Assembly (NCBI RefSeq): GCF_030867095.1
Contig: NC_081835.1
Location: 38,237,892 to 38,301,891, forward strand
Length of the DNA stretch: 64,000 nt
Direction of reading: 5' to 3'
Origin: Alligator mississippiensis
Taxonomy: Eukaryota > Chordata > Crocodylia > Alligatoridae
The notes under the pieces are model-generated. The model worked only from the letters and a program-made list of their open reading frames with translations, was not told the origin of the DNA and did no database searches. Shown here in pieces: positions 10,438-22,057 of the stretch; position 1 is the stretch's first letter; the number at the start of each line of letters is the position of its first letter. A program made the translations under genes and the position numbers.

Positions 10438-12590
10438 GGAGCAACCAAGTCACAGTGAAAATTAGCACAACTCAAGCAACATACTCTTTCCTTTCTCGCA
10501 GAGAAAGCCAAAACGGGTTAAACTGAGATGCCGGTTCTGGTGACCTACAAACTTCTGTCAGCCACAGTTTTGTGCTTTTGAAGGAAAGAAGAGCCCACCT
10601 GGAACAAAAGGCCAGTGCAAACTGAGCTTCCTGCTTGGGAGCATGATCATTCCCACCTGCCTCCCTCCAGCCTGTTAGTTCTTTTTAACTTTTTAAAGTA
10701 ATTTTTAAATGTGGTTACAGAAAAGCTTCCAATGGCGAGGAACATTTCAAGAGTTCTGATGATGCAGAATCGAAAAAGAAGAAGTTGAAGTTGTGTTGAA
10801 ACTGCAGGCTACTGGTAGACATCTTTTTTTTTTATTCCTGACTATTCACAGAAGAATGCCTTCTCCATTTCCTGTTTGGGAAGAACGAAAAAACATTTTC
10901 TCTATTGTAGCACTGATTTTGGAATGTCCTCTTTGCACATCAGTACTTCTAATTCCTTTTTTAAAAACTAAAATAGCTCATTATCAGGACAGTGATGTCG
11001 CCACATGGTTCTAAATGCACAGGATTGCAAGTGTGTGTGTGTGTTCTCCCTACCTCTGTAGCTTAAGTGGTGATTTGGAATAGGGAGAGATTGATTCTTT
11101 GGGCAATTCATTGACAGCTGCAGTTCTATAGACCTTAAAAGGACAAAACAATATCAGCACAGAGTTCTGATCTCCCAGGTAAGCTCTGTTCTAAAGCCTT
11201 GGCAAAGAACTGTGTAGACTTATTTGGCATTTCAGGAGCATCATCTTTTTTGTAAAAAGAGGTTGGAAAATGCAGTGTGTTAATACTTTTTCTCTGGTGG
11301 ACAGGCCATAGGACAGAAGATGGAAGAGGAAGATGCTGCTTTATCTCCATTTCCTGTACCTTGATTGTTGGATAAAATCGTTGACCCTCCATTTTTTAAA
11401 TATGGGTGAAATCTCTCTTCTCTCTTTCTATGCATATCAAGCAGCTATAGAATCATCTGGAAGGCTGCTGTTTTCCTGTCCCCACTTCATGAATTACAGG
11501 GCTGTACATATAAAAGTGGAAACTGCGATTTATAGTTCAGGCCCACCAGCATTAGCCGTAGTAAAAGCCGTAGTGGGAACACACCTCAGGTAAACGTTAA
11601 TATTAAATTAGTGCACCATAGTTGAGCATGGGCAGGAGGCATTTTTCTCATGTCTACACCAGTTTCCACTAATGGAACTACACTACTGGAGAACTGCTGA
11701 TTATAATTTCTTAGTGTAAATCAGTCCTGAATAGAATCCAGATTGCCACAATACAGAATCCTGCTTAACCCTTTGCCAACCAGCCAAGCTAACCTCACTG
11801 TCTGTTTCAAATTTGGTGTAGTTATTTTAAGCCTTGAACCCACTTGGGTTTCAGATTCTATGCATTGATCAACCTCTGTTTGAGTTTACACATGCATTTG
11901 AAGAACTGTGGCTGAGGCTTTAGATACAGCTGGGAAACCAGAACACATCACCCCCATTCTTTCCTGTCCTCAAATGAATGTATGTATAAGGCCCCCAACA
12001 TACAAAAGACATTTTAAGTAAGATGATAGTACTTAGCTTCCTGCCGGTGTGTGTTTGAGGAAGTGGTGCTGGAAAAACATTTCCCAGCTTCCAACATTTG
12101 CAGTAGGTAGTCTGGCCATAGAAGCAATTCAGGTTCCACACAAGTCTACTGGTTGATTCATGCAGTATCTCTGGGACCAAACTTCTGGGTTCCATTAGGA
12201 AATGCCTTGCAAATTTAAAATGGTAGGTTTTACCTAGTTTTAGTGTCCACTCCTGGCTTATTCTTAATAGTAAGAAGGGGATAAATACAGCAAAGCTACC
12301 CACATGGTGAATAACTCTTAAGTAGAGAGGGCTTTTTTTGCTGCATGTCCCTTAAAATAGCTCAGTAAAGACAAAAAAAAAATTTGGAGAAATGCTAAAT
12401 TCCAAAGAATTCTTCTCCCCCTCAAAATGTAATGCTACATGCAAGACTGACTATTTACCAGTTAGTATCCTTCAGGCAAATGATGTATGTGTAAGGATGA
12501 AACATATACACTCTGTCAAGCTTCAGCCAGCTAGGCTGAAAACATTATTATTGAAATCTTGACCTAACCTTCCCCCGATACATACCCAGT

Positions 12591-12596
12591 AATAAA
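12591..12596 (+). terminator. SFMBT1: Candidate proximal poly(A) signal AATAAA
   Basis: Canonical hexamer 2.15 kb after the stop codon. A second copy follows at 12949-12954, about 350 bases on, so either could end a shorter SFMBT1 transcript. Confidence 0.35.
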
Positions 12597-12948
12597 TATT
12601 TCTGCTCTCCCAAATTTTTCCTAGGTCACGTGCTCACACTCCTTTCCCCAGTATCTGCTAACTGGCAAGCCTAGGAGTCTGAAATACACTATGGAAAGGC
12701 ATGGTTGCTGACTTACTACCAGCATTTTGCCTTGAAATTGAACAGTTGTCAAATATTTCTGGGACCCTCATTCAATTACAAGAAAAACTGACTCTAAACT
12801 GAAGTGACAGGTCTGGAGACAAGAATTTTGCATATTTCTTCTGATGAAAAATAAGCATCTTTAGGTAAAGGCCAGCAAGGAAAAAAAGCTAAACATAAAG
12901 AGAGTTTTTAATGACCTTCTTAACATAAAGTTTAAGTTTTTGTTTTAC

Positions 12949-12954
12949 AATAAA
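12949..12954 (+). terminator. SFMBT1: Candidate intermediate poly(A) signal AATAAA
   Basis: Canonical hexamer in the context ttacAATAAAcattt, followed by 'gtcattgtgagt' about 20 bases on, which supplies a GU-rich downstream element. Confidence 0.4.
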
Positions 12955-13319
12955 CATTTCATACTGCCATTTGTCATTGTGAGTAAACAGTCAGCTGCTT
13001 CAGAGGTCAGTGAGGTAGACACTGGTCTCCTTTGGGTGTATTGTAGGGTGCTTTTTACTGCCTTACCTTAGAAGGCATTGGCAGCATGATCCCAATGGGA
13101 TCTATTTTTTTTCAGATTTTCCAAAGGGATATTTTCCATTATTTGTACCAAGTTTTTATGTTGTACACGGATGGGTACCTGTACACTTCATTTTGGGAGG
13201 AAATGCATTCTGTCTTTGTTGCTGGATTAAAAAGGGAGAATTGGGGATTATCCTTAGGTGTAATCTTTTTACTTGATTCTGTTTATATCTGCACAGAAAG
13301 GAAAAATTTGGCTGAGGCT

Positions 13320-13373
13320 ATATCTGTTGATCTTGTACTGACAACTTACACTAGGCTCACATGCTATTTAAAT
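13320..13373 (+). repeat. 54-bp direct duplication, copy 1
   Basis: The block beginning atatctgttgatcttgtact recurs at 13632-13685 with two C/T differences in 54 bases. The flanks of the two copies are unrelated, so this is a dispersed local copy within the SFMBT1 3' UTR and not a tandem array. Confidence 0.9.
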
Positions 13374-13631
13374 GCCTCTGTTTCTTGAGAATGAATTTTA
13401 AATACCTTGATGGGTGAATCTTGGCATTAGTTTAACCATGTCCCCACAAGAAGTTGATATGGCACTGCCCCTGTATTTTGGTTTCAGGTTTTATAGTGTA
13501 TCTACATACCATAAGAACTGGGGGAGGGGTAAAAGAAGGCAAGAGGGTTTCACATGCATCTAAATAACCTTCCCTGCAGTAAAATGAACTCCTTACTAGG
13601 TACCATTTTTTATATTTACAAAAAGAGAAGA

Positions 13632-13685
13632 ATATCTGTTGATCTTGTACTGACAATTTATACTAGGCTCACATGCTATTTAAAT
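13632..13685 (+). repeat. 54-bp direct duplication, copy 2
   Basis: Second copy of the block at 13320-13373, 312 bases downstream, ending in acatgctatttaaat in both. The start-to-start distance is 312 bases. Confidence 0.9.
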
Positions 13686-13830
13686 TATGTAGCTGACCTG
13701 TTCAGGGGCAAATGATTGTCTTCCTCTTCCCCTCATTTATCTCTTTATAAACTTGAACAACAACATTATACAGTCTGAATTGCACATCATAACTAAAGCC
13801 CCCCTCTGTGCTTTACATTTATGCCACAAT

Positions 13831-14738
13831 TAATTAATGTGTTAATCATGGCACAAATAGGAAGGGTGCACCCAATTGTAGGCACTATAAAATGGGGAAC
13901 AAGCCATAAAAATATTCGATGTTTGTATGATGTCAACAATCAGCTGACCATTGATCCTGGGGCCCACACTGCACTGGACTTTGGAAGGTCCCAAGATTGA
14001 CAATCAGCTGATTAATGGCCCCATCAAGACAATAGGTGTTGTGGTTTCATAGTAGCTAGGGTCAGGAGGGACCTGATTAGATCATCTAGCCTGACCCCCT
14101 GCCACAGGCAGGAATGATTGTTGGGTTCACAAGAACTGGTGCTGGGGAGAGCCAAAGAATTTCCCTCACCAAGGACTTTAAGCACTGGCCTGGGCAGCCC
14201 AGCCAGATTTGCCTGAGGGGAGTGAGTGGAGGCTTCCAGCAGGTAGAGACTTTGGCTTCCCTTACTGGAGACTTTAAACTCTGCATCAGACAGCTCTGGG
14301 CAGGCTCCCCAGCTCAGGGGAACAGAGCCTCTGTTCCCCACATCAGGCAAGCCCCACCAGAACTTCCAGGTGAAGAGTTCTGAAAAATCAGCTGACTGTC
14401 TGCTTCGCCCTAGACAGCCTTGAGTCTCAAACTTGGGGCTGTCTGAGCCAGGGCCAACAATCAGCTGATTATCTGTCCTGACAGCCCTGGATGACCCGGA
14501 CCTGGGACTGGCTGGGTTTGTGACCAACAATCAGCTCACTGTCAACCCCACAAGTGAGCACTGAGATTTCAGTTCGCCAGTGCTAAGAGAGCCTGGTCTC
14601 TCCCAGCAGTGGCAAGTAGTGATGGCACTATTAGGATCTGACCCCTGATCCCAAAAGCATGCCCCCTGCCATGCACGTGTGCTATAGCAGGAGGCACAAT
14701 TGTTGGGATGAGGGATCAAATTCCATCACACCATTAAA
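13831..14738. mobile_element. Probable non-autonomous DNA transposon with CAATCAGCTGA subterminal repeats
   Basis: The ends are imperfectly inverted: taatgtgttaatcatgg...caattgtaggcactata on the left against the complement of tatagcaggaggcacaattg...caccatta on the right. Inside, the word (CAA)CAATCAGCTGA occurs at 13934, 14001, 14455 and (last base changed) 14525, with a looser copy at 14385. Such repeated words near the ends are typical transposase-binding arrays. A CR1 tail fragment (14045-14137) lies within. No protein is encoded. The exact ends are uncertain because the flanks are AT-rich and no clear target duplication can be picked out. Confidence 0.5.
14045..14137 (-). mobile_element. 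CR1 3'-end fragment inside the SFMBT1 3' UTR
   Basis: Carries 'tttcatagtagctagggtca', then 'ggagggacctgattagatca' and 'ctgaccccctgccacaggca', nearly the same as the copy at 2848. The two are close relatives. Only the extreme 3' end is present. Confidence 0.9.
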
Positions 14739-16612
14739 TGAACACATACTTAGCTGCATTTTAGTGCACACATTTAGCTATATTTAGCCTTATTGAACAT
14801 CATTTCTTTAGTGGGCATTGATATGGTATTTTCTACATCAGGAATGAATGAACCAATAGGAGAGAGGTTCTTGGTCTCCACAAATTTGCATCTACATGAA
14901 AAGTTGACATGTCCCAACCATTGACCCATTTCAAGAAAATCTTGCCACATACGCTACAGAATGGGCAGAGATGAAGGGAAAGGTAACTTTCCAAAAAGAG
15001 AGGTGCAGGACTGATCTCACTGAAGTAGCACTACTTACTTTTCTTCTGATACTAGAAATGTGAACATAAAAATATGAAAATATTATGGATGTGAATGTAA
15101 AAATAGCTGGTTGGAGGACAGAGCCACTTAACCTGGGGATGGTACAGAAGGACAGGGAGCTTGTCAACCTCTGTGGGATTGATGGAGAAATTTTGGAATG
15201 GTTTCTAGACTTGACTTAGGTCACAATTTTAACTGTTCTGTCTTGGTGGTAGGCTTTCAATTGATGCTTTTAAGAAGGGAGGCTTGATCAGTTGCCTAGA
15301 CCACAGCAATATAAATATATGCTATTTGCTAGTTTAAGCACTCAGTTTTTTCATATTACGTACCAAGATTTTTTACATTAATAGCAGAAGACTAGCCATG
15401 AGATTTTGACAGCAGCTAAATAAAATGAACAAACCTGAGACTTCAGTGTGGGTAGGAAATGGATGCCTTTGCTCCTCATCCACGTTTTGCTTTGGGCAAA
15501 GCAACAAGCAAGTATGTTGAAAAAGAGAAGTCTGGGTTGAGGTATCCTTACCATAAGGCCAAAACTATAATAGTCCTATTCCTAATTCCTCCATCCTAAC
15601 CAATCATACAGCATAACTGCAAGATGGTTATTGCCAGCTGTTATTTCAGAATACCTAAAATAAGCACAAAGTATGTCTGTCTAAAGTTTTTAAAAATATA
15701 GGCCAGAAACTGAATTTCAAAAGGATGTGCTGAGGCCTTCTTTAGAAGTATTATCTGACTTGTTCCCCAAATCATACTAATAGCTTTGTTTTCAAAAGCA
15801 GCCTTATAGGTGAAGAGAGTGAGGTTTGGATACCGAATACAGTGCAAGCTGCTTTATTTTCATGACTCCTTTTAAATTGTATCTGAAATCTAAAAAGCAA
15901 AAACAAGAGTCTGCATGCTCAGTAAAGGTTAAATCTATCATGGTGTTGAAGTACACCATACAAAACAGATGGAATTGTGATCAGCAGATACTTGTTCTAT
16001 TTAATCTAAGACCAGTCAGCAGGTCTCACTAGCAAAATTCAGAGACAGGATCTAACTAATATACCATAAGCAGAGACATCTGTTGCAGTCTATGGTTCTA
16101 CTGAACTATGGTTACAGAGCCTCTGAAAGTCTTCAGCATTGTAGAGCATCTGGAAAACAGGCGGCCCAGTCTGAGTAGTGAAGGAGGGGTGAGTCTTGGT
16201 CAAGTTAGATGAATTGTTCAAGTCCATGTTAAAGTTTTCAAGTCCATGTGACTTTCAGAAGTCACTTAGCAACAGCTTCCAAGAAGCTGAAGAATGGAAA
16301 TGTACTTTCAATATTTTCCTGGGGTGTCATTTTCTTCTTCCCTGCTCTTTCATTTGTTTTTACTTCTGTTAACACCTATATAGACAATCAGTGGCCTGCT
16401 GGAAGATCTGAACCTGGCTAAAACAAGCACCATGCGTAGGCTTCCTTCTTGTACTAACTTATTGGAACTGATGCACTTTTCCTGTATTTTGCCTTTTTAA
16501 TTAGTTGCTTGTTCTTAACAACAAGAAAACAAATCAAATGCATACTGTGTTGTGTGTCTTCTGCTTGCTGTCTTTTCTTTCTTTGGTTATTTATTTATAT
16601 ATAATACATATA

Positions 16613-16650
16613 TAGATGTAGATATATGTAGAGAGAGAGAGCGAGCATTA
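16613..16650 (+). repeat. Short TA/GA-rich simple repeat
   Basis: A degenerate tatatagatg...gagagagagagcgag run in the distal 3' UTR. Confidence 0.7.
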
Positions 16651-16906
16651 AAAGGGAAATGCTACATGGAGAGAGATGCACAAGAAAATATGCTTATCAA
16701 GTTTCACCATTTATTTAATCAAAACAACTTTAAATATTGTGGATGGCTATATCCTCTGTAAAAAGAATGTACATAAGTTTATGGTACATTATGACAGCTT
16801 TAAGTCATTGTAAAAAGATTAGATTAAAAAGGCTTAAACTTTTTATGGCTATTTTGTTTTAACAATTGGGAATTATAATAATTAGGATGCACTCTTGTGA
16901 AATCAA

Positions 16907-16912
16907 AATAAA
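16907..16912 (+). terminator. SFMBT1: Best candidate distal poly(A) signal of SFMBT1
   Basis: AATAAA in the context aaatcaaAATAAAAtgtaattt, followed by T-rich sequence. After it, unique AT-rich DNA runs on to 17394 (another AATAAA at 17232) before the large CR1 copy, so this or the 17232 hexamer is the last plausible end of the transcript. Confidence 0.45.
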
Positions 16913-17394
16913 ATGTAATTTGTCCTTTTCCAAATTCTGCTTTGAGACCCTCACATACAACTGCAAAGTAATTTATAAACTTGAAGCAACTAACACTTGT
17001 CACCCCTCTGTATAGAAGTTTGCCTTAGCCTTAGTTTTATCAAGTTTTGGAACATTTTTATCTGTGCTTTGTCTGATGGAAGCATGGATATGTTTCATGG
17101 GATATAAAAGCTAAAAGTTGCAGCTTTTTGCTTTTCCTGTGTAGACAATCTGTGATTAAGCTGAGTAGAACTCAATCAGAATTCTCCTTCATCACTATCC
17201 CTACTTGAACAAGAGACAGCTATTTAGTACTAATAAAATAAACCTTTTTTATGCTGCCACTGTTGTGCTCTGAGAGTAGAATGCATTATTACTTATATAT
17301 AGGTGAAACTTTTTTTTTAAAATTCTGCTAAGCTTCATCTCAACAGCATGTGGAACTGAGTCCTGTAGGGCAGTTGATATAAGAAAAGTCTTTT

Positions 17395-20225
17395 TTCATA
17401 GAATCATAGAAAATTAGGGTTGGAAGGGATCTCAGGAGGTCATCTAATTCAACCCCCTGCTCAAAGCAGGACCATCTGCAACTAGATCATTCCAGCCAAG
17501 GCTTTGTCGAGCTGAGCCTTGAAAACCTCCAAGCATGGAGATTCCACCCTCCTCTAGATAACCTGTTCCAACGTTTCACCACCCTCCTAGAAACAAAGTT
17601 TTTTTTTCTAATATCCAACCTAAACCTCCCTTGTTGCAACTTGGGAACAATGCTCCTTGTTCTGTCATTTGCCACCACTGAGAACAGTCTATCTCCATTC
17701 TCTCTGTAGCCACCATTCTGGTAGTTAAAGGATGCTAGCAAATCCCCCATCAGTCTTCTCTTCTCCAGACTAAATAAGCCCGGTACCCTCAGTCTCTCCT
17801 CAGAAGTCATGTGTCACAGCCCCCTAACTATTCTGGTTGTCCTCCACTGGACTCTGTCCAACTTATCCACATCTTATCTATAAGTAACAAAGGCCAAAAC
17901 TGGACAGTGTTCCAGAGGTAACCTCATCAGTGCAGAATAGAGGCAAAGAATTACTTCCTTCCATCTGGGAGCAACAATCCTAATAATGCAGCCCAATATG
18001 CTGTTAACCTTCTTGGCAACAAGGTCACACTGCTGACTCATATTCAGCTTATTTTCCATTGTAACACCCAGGTCCTTTTCTGCAGAGCTACTGCTTAGCC
18101 AGTTGGTCCTCAGCCCATGGGTGACTGGTGCCTCGAGTCGGGAGGGGGCATGTGCTGGCCAAATGCCACTGATGGGAGGGGGGGAGGGGGGTCCCCCATG
18201 GCCAATCTCACTCACTCGCTTCCAGAAGTGGCACGGCCACTTTTGCTGGCAGCCCCACTCCCCAGCCAACGTTCACAGGTGGGGCATTGCTTCTCCTACC
18301 TGCCCCCCTGCCCACTGGCTAAATGGGCGGCCTTGCAAGGGGTGCGGCGACACTCTCAGGGGGCGCACATGCGCCCCCATGTACCTCCTACATGTCGCCA
18401 CTGCCCCAGCCTGTAGCAGCACATGGGATTCTTCCATCCTAAGTGCAGGACTTTGCTTATTCTTGCTGAACCTCACGAGATTTCTTTGGGCCCAATCCTC
18501 CAATTTGGCTAGGTCACTCTGAATCCTAGCCCTACCCTCCAGCATAGGGTTTGGTATCATCTGAACAAACTTGCTGGGGATGCAATCCATCCCATCTTCC
18601 AGATTGTTAACGAAGATATTGAACAAAACCGGTCCCAGGACCAACCCCTGTGGCATTCCACTTAATTCCGGCTGCCAACTAGACATTGAGCCATTGATTA
18701 TTACCCATTTTAGCCCAACAATCCAGCCAGCTTTTTTACCCCCTTACAGAATGCTGTGGGAGACGGTATCAAATGCCATGCTAAAGTCAAGGTTTATCAT
18801 ATCCACTGCTTTACTGGAATCCACAGAGCCAGTCATTTCATCATAGAAGGCAGTCAGGTTGGTCAGGCATGACTTACCCTTGGTGAATCCATGCTGACTG
18901 TTCCTGATTCCCCAAGAGCTTAGAAATGGATTCTTTGGGGACCTGCTCCATGATTTTTCTGATGACTGATGTGAGGCTGACTGGTCTAGTTCCCTGGATG
19001 CTCAACCTTCCTTTTCTTCAAGATGGGCACTACATTTGCCCTTTTCCAGTCATCTGGGACATCCCCCGATCACCATGAGTTTTCAGAGATAATAGCCAGA
19101 GGCTCTGCAACTACACCAGCTAACTCCCTCAGCACCCACGAATGCACTGCATCTGGCCCCATGGACTTGTACAAGTCCAGCTTTTCTAAATAGTCCCTAA
19201 TCTGTTCTTTCACCACTGAGGGCTGCTCACCTCTCCCCAAACTATGTTGTCCAGTGCAGTAGTCTAGGATCTGACCTTGCCTGTGAAGATCGAGATAAAA
19301 AAGGCATCGAGTACTTCAGCCTTTTCTTCATCATCTGTCATTACATTGCCTCCCCCATTCAGTAAGAGACCCACGCTTTCCCTGACCTTCCTCTTGTTGC
19401 TAACGTATTTGTAGAAACCCTTGTTACCCTTCATGTCCCCTGCTAGCTGCAACTCCCATTGCACTTTGGCCTTCTTGATTTCATCTCTGCATGCCCAAGC
19501 AATACTCTTATACTCCTCCCTAGTTGTTTGTCCAAGCATCCACTTCTTGTAAGCTTCCTTTTTTGTGTTTAAGCTCACTGAAAGAGTTCTCTGCTAAGCC
19601 AAGCTGATCACTTGGCACACTTGCTAGTCTTCCTGCACATTGGGATGTTTTGTTCCTGTGCCCTCAGTAAGGTATCAGGGTAATTGAAGTCCCCCATGAG
19701 AACCAGGGCCTGTAATGTGCAAATGTCCACTAGCTATTTGAAGAATGCCTCATCCTCCTGGTCTGGTGGTCTATAGCAGACTCCCATCACAACGTCACCC
19801 TTGCTCTCTGTTCTAACTTTAACCCAAAGACTTCCAACAGGCCTATCTTGTTTCATACTGGAGCTCTGAGCAATCATATAGCTCTTTTACATACAGTTCA
19901 ACTCCTCCTCCTCTTCTTTTCCCCTGACTGTCCTTCCTGACCTGTTTGTACCCATCCATGATAGTGCTCCAGTCATGTAAGCGATCTCACCAAGTCTCTG
20001 CTATTCCAATTTCATCACAGTTTCTTGGCTGTGCAAGGACTTCCAATACTTCCTGCTCATTTCCCAGGCTCTGTGTACAGACACCTGAGGTAACTAGCCA
20101 ATTGCCCTACTTTCTCAGTAGGAATGAGGAGGTCTTCCCTGTTGCCCTCTCCTCCTTGAGCTTCTTCCAGGTCTTCTGCCTCCCCACTTACCTCAGAGCT
20201 TTGGTATCCATCCCCTGGCAAACAT
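17395..20225 (-). mobile_element. Large CR1 LINE copy (antisense to the genes), with RT, connector and endonuclease-side remains
   Basis: The CR1 3' terminus lies at 17395 (ttcatagaatcatagaaaat, complement). Going up in coordinate the sequence runs backwards through the whole ORF2 3' half: 3' tail (17395-18107), RT palm region with VLGPVLFNIFVNNLEDG (about 18630), QHG-type motif region (about 18880), connector KKEAYKKWMLGQTTREEYKS (about 19560) and endonuclease-side sequence up to the 'cagagctttggtatccatcc' block near 20210. The catalytic FADD box is replaced by FVQM. Stops and frameshifts are present throughout. At 2.5 kb of CR1 sequence plus a 288-bp hAT insertion (18116-18403), it is the most complete CR1 copy here. 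Confidence 0.93.
18116..18403. mobile_element. 288-bp GC-rich hAT-like insertion inside the CR1 copy
   Basis: CR1 sequence is interrupted exactly here: 'ttggtcctcagcc' before and 'tgtagcagcacatgggattc' after are contiguous in other CR1 copies. The insert is flanked by cctcagcc (18108-18115) and ccccagcc (18404-18411), an 8-bp duplication with one mismatch. Its ends, CATGGGTGAC and CAGTGGCGAC (complement), match at 7 of 10 positions. No protein is encoded. Confidence 0.75.
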
Positions 20226-20235
20226 CGTTTAAGCC

Positions 20236-20285
20236 ATGATATGATATGATATGATATGATATGATATGATATGATATGATATGAT
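20236..20285 (+). repeat. Perfect ATGAT pentanucleotide microsatellite, 10 copies
   Basis: Ten uninterrupted copies of the 5-base unit. It sits exactly at the junction between an antisense CR1 (ending about 20225) and a sense CR1 (starting about 20287). Confidence 0.97.
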
Positions 20286-20286
20286 G

Positions 20287-21120
20287 ACAGTCTTCAAATA
20301 TCTGAAAGGCAGTTGTAAAGAAGAAAAAAAACACCTTTTCTCTCTCGCTGCAGAGAGTAGGACAGATCAATGAATGGCTTGAAGTTGCAGCAACAGGTTT
20401 AGAATGGATATCAAGAAAAACTTCTTCGCTGTTAGAACAGAGAGACAGTGGAATATACTGTCTAGCGAATTTGTAGACTCTCCATCTCTGGAGGTGTTCA
20501 AAAAGAGGTTGGATAAGTATTGGCCAGGGATGATCTAGCAGTATCCTGCGAAGGATATTTCCCATACTTCTGGGCTTTCCTGGTTGTGGTATTGAGCCGG
20601 GAAGGATTTTTTCCCTTCCTGTTGGTATACATGTTATGGGACAAGGAGGTTGCCTTTTTTAGAAGCATTGAGTGTTGGCTGCAACCGAAGCTGGGGATTT
20701 TGGCTGGGGTGTACCAAAGCTCCTGCTGTGACTAAAACATGGAGGTTCCTGGTTTAGGTCTTGCCTGTCCACTCAGAATCAGACTAATTACCACATTTAG
20801 ATTCGGGACAGATTGGTACAGACTCAAATTTTGCTTCCTCTGTCACAGGGGGTGTGGAACGCTTCCTTGGATCTTTCAAGCATATTTGAACAACCCTTGC
20901 AGCAGCAGGACCCTGACTTCCATTGTCCCCGCTACACCTGCAGCAGGTTAATCTGTTGTGCTTTGTGGCTGTGTGACACACAACTGCAATTTTATTAACA
21001 GGTTAGACAAGGATTTGTATGGAATGGTTTAGATAGGGATAATCCTGCTCCAGGTAGGGGATTGGACTAGATGATCTTCAGAAGGCCCTGTCAGCCTTAT
21101 TTTTCTATGATTCTGTGATG
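20287..21120 (+). mobile_element. CR1 LINE 3' region, sense orientation
   Basis: Encodes the last ORF2 residues in pieces (FFAVRTERQWNILSSEFVDS near 20420-20480, then FKKRLDKYW), followed by a long 3' untranslated part and the CR1 terminal hairpin/tail 'attggactagatgatcttca' with ttctatgattctgtgatg at 21103-21120. It belongs to a subfamily with a longer 3' region than the copy at 33140. Confidence 0.9.
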
Positions 21121-21377
21121 TGAGGTCTTAAGACTCTCTTGTTTTTTCAGATGCATTGAGCTTCATAGCTCTCAGATGATGTCTTTGATTTAATAATTGC
21201 AACTCCATTTGCATTCTAATATATTTTTTGCAATCACAAACATACAACATGCTGCTGCTGCTGCTTACTCAGGCTTTTTATTCATTGGACTATCAGCCAT
21301 GCTGAAATTTGACACAGAAATTTGACAGAGTTTGAGAGCAGTTCCTTTCCTAGCTTGATTTGGGAAAGAAATCACTC

Positions 21378-22057
21378 TTCATTCACAGCTCAAATGCTTG
21401 TAGACACAAAGAACACCATATAAATCCAAGACAAGGTTTTTTTTCCCTCATTCAACATGGGGGGAAAGCCCTTCGCCTTGGATTTGAGTACAAGTGGGGG
21501 AGGCAGTAGCTCTGACTCGAATCATGATCAGAGTTGAAGCTGCACCCACTGACCCTCACAGCCTCTGTGCCCTGCCACCAGCCCTCCATCACAGCTTACC
21601 TTCCCATTGTGGCTCCAGCCACAGGTACATAACATGGAGCACATGTTGGCTCTGGCTCCTGCCCAGCCTGTAACAACAGCACCACTGTCAGAAGCTGCAC
21701 CCCTATCTCCAGGGCTGGGGCTTAAGCTGCCACTGTTGCAACCACTGCCATATGGCTAGGTGGAGGCTGAAGCCAGCATGTGCTCCATACTCTGTGCCTG
21801 AGGCTGGAGCCAGAGCTGCAATGGAAAGGTAAATGGCAAGGCCAGAAGGACAAGTGGCAGAGGGACAGTGGCTACAGCTTTGACTCTGACCCCGAGTCCA
21901 GAGTTGGAGTCTGAACTGCTGCCTCCCCACTTGTACTCAAATCCAAAATGTTGGGCTTTTCCCCCTGTGCTGAATGGGGAAAAGACACTTTTCTTGGATT
22001 TAAGTAAATATGGTATTCTTTGTATTAATCAGCATTTGAGCTATGATTGAAAAGCAT
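21378..22057. mobile_element. Long inverted-repeat DNA element (foldback type)
   Basis: The two ends are complementary over about 165 bases each: 21388-21550 (agctcaaatgcttg...aaatccaagacaagg...tttgagtacaagtggggg) against 21878-22047. The outermost matched words are tcattcacagctcaaatg on the left and catttgagctatgattga on the right. The loop of about 330 bases is GC-rich and non-coding. The family is not recognised with certainty. The arms contain the words 'acc ata ... taaatccaag' seen in several sauropsid MITEs. No target duplication was identified. The 257 bases before it (21121-21377) hold nothing recognisable. Confidence 0.75.

Larger units (their letters stand above)
10438..16930 (+). 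other. SFMBT1: SFMBT1 3' untranslated region (probable extent)
   Basis: AT-rich, largely unique sequence with few open frames, continuing directly from the stop codon. Candidate poly(A) hexamers AATAAA occur at 12591, 12949 and 16907. The last is preceded by a T/A-rich tract and followed by the GT-rich words 'gtaatttgtcc', making it the best candidate for the distal end. A repeat insertion (about 13831-14738) interrupts the region. The length of about 6.5 kb fits a gene with a long 3' UTR, but the real end is an inference that only transcript data can fix. Confidence 0.55.

Noticed and set aside
20236..20285. CRISPR-like or regulatory array
   Set aside because: Simple pentanucleotide microsatellite with no spacers, in a vertebrate genome.
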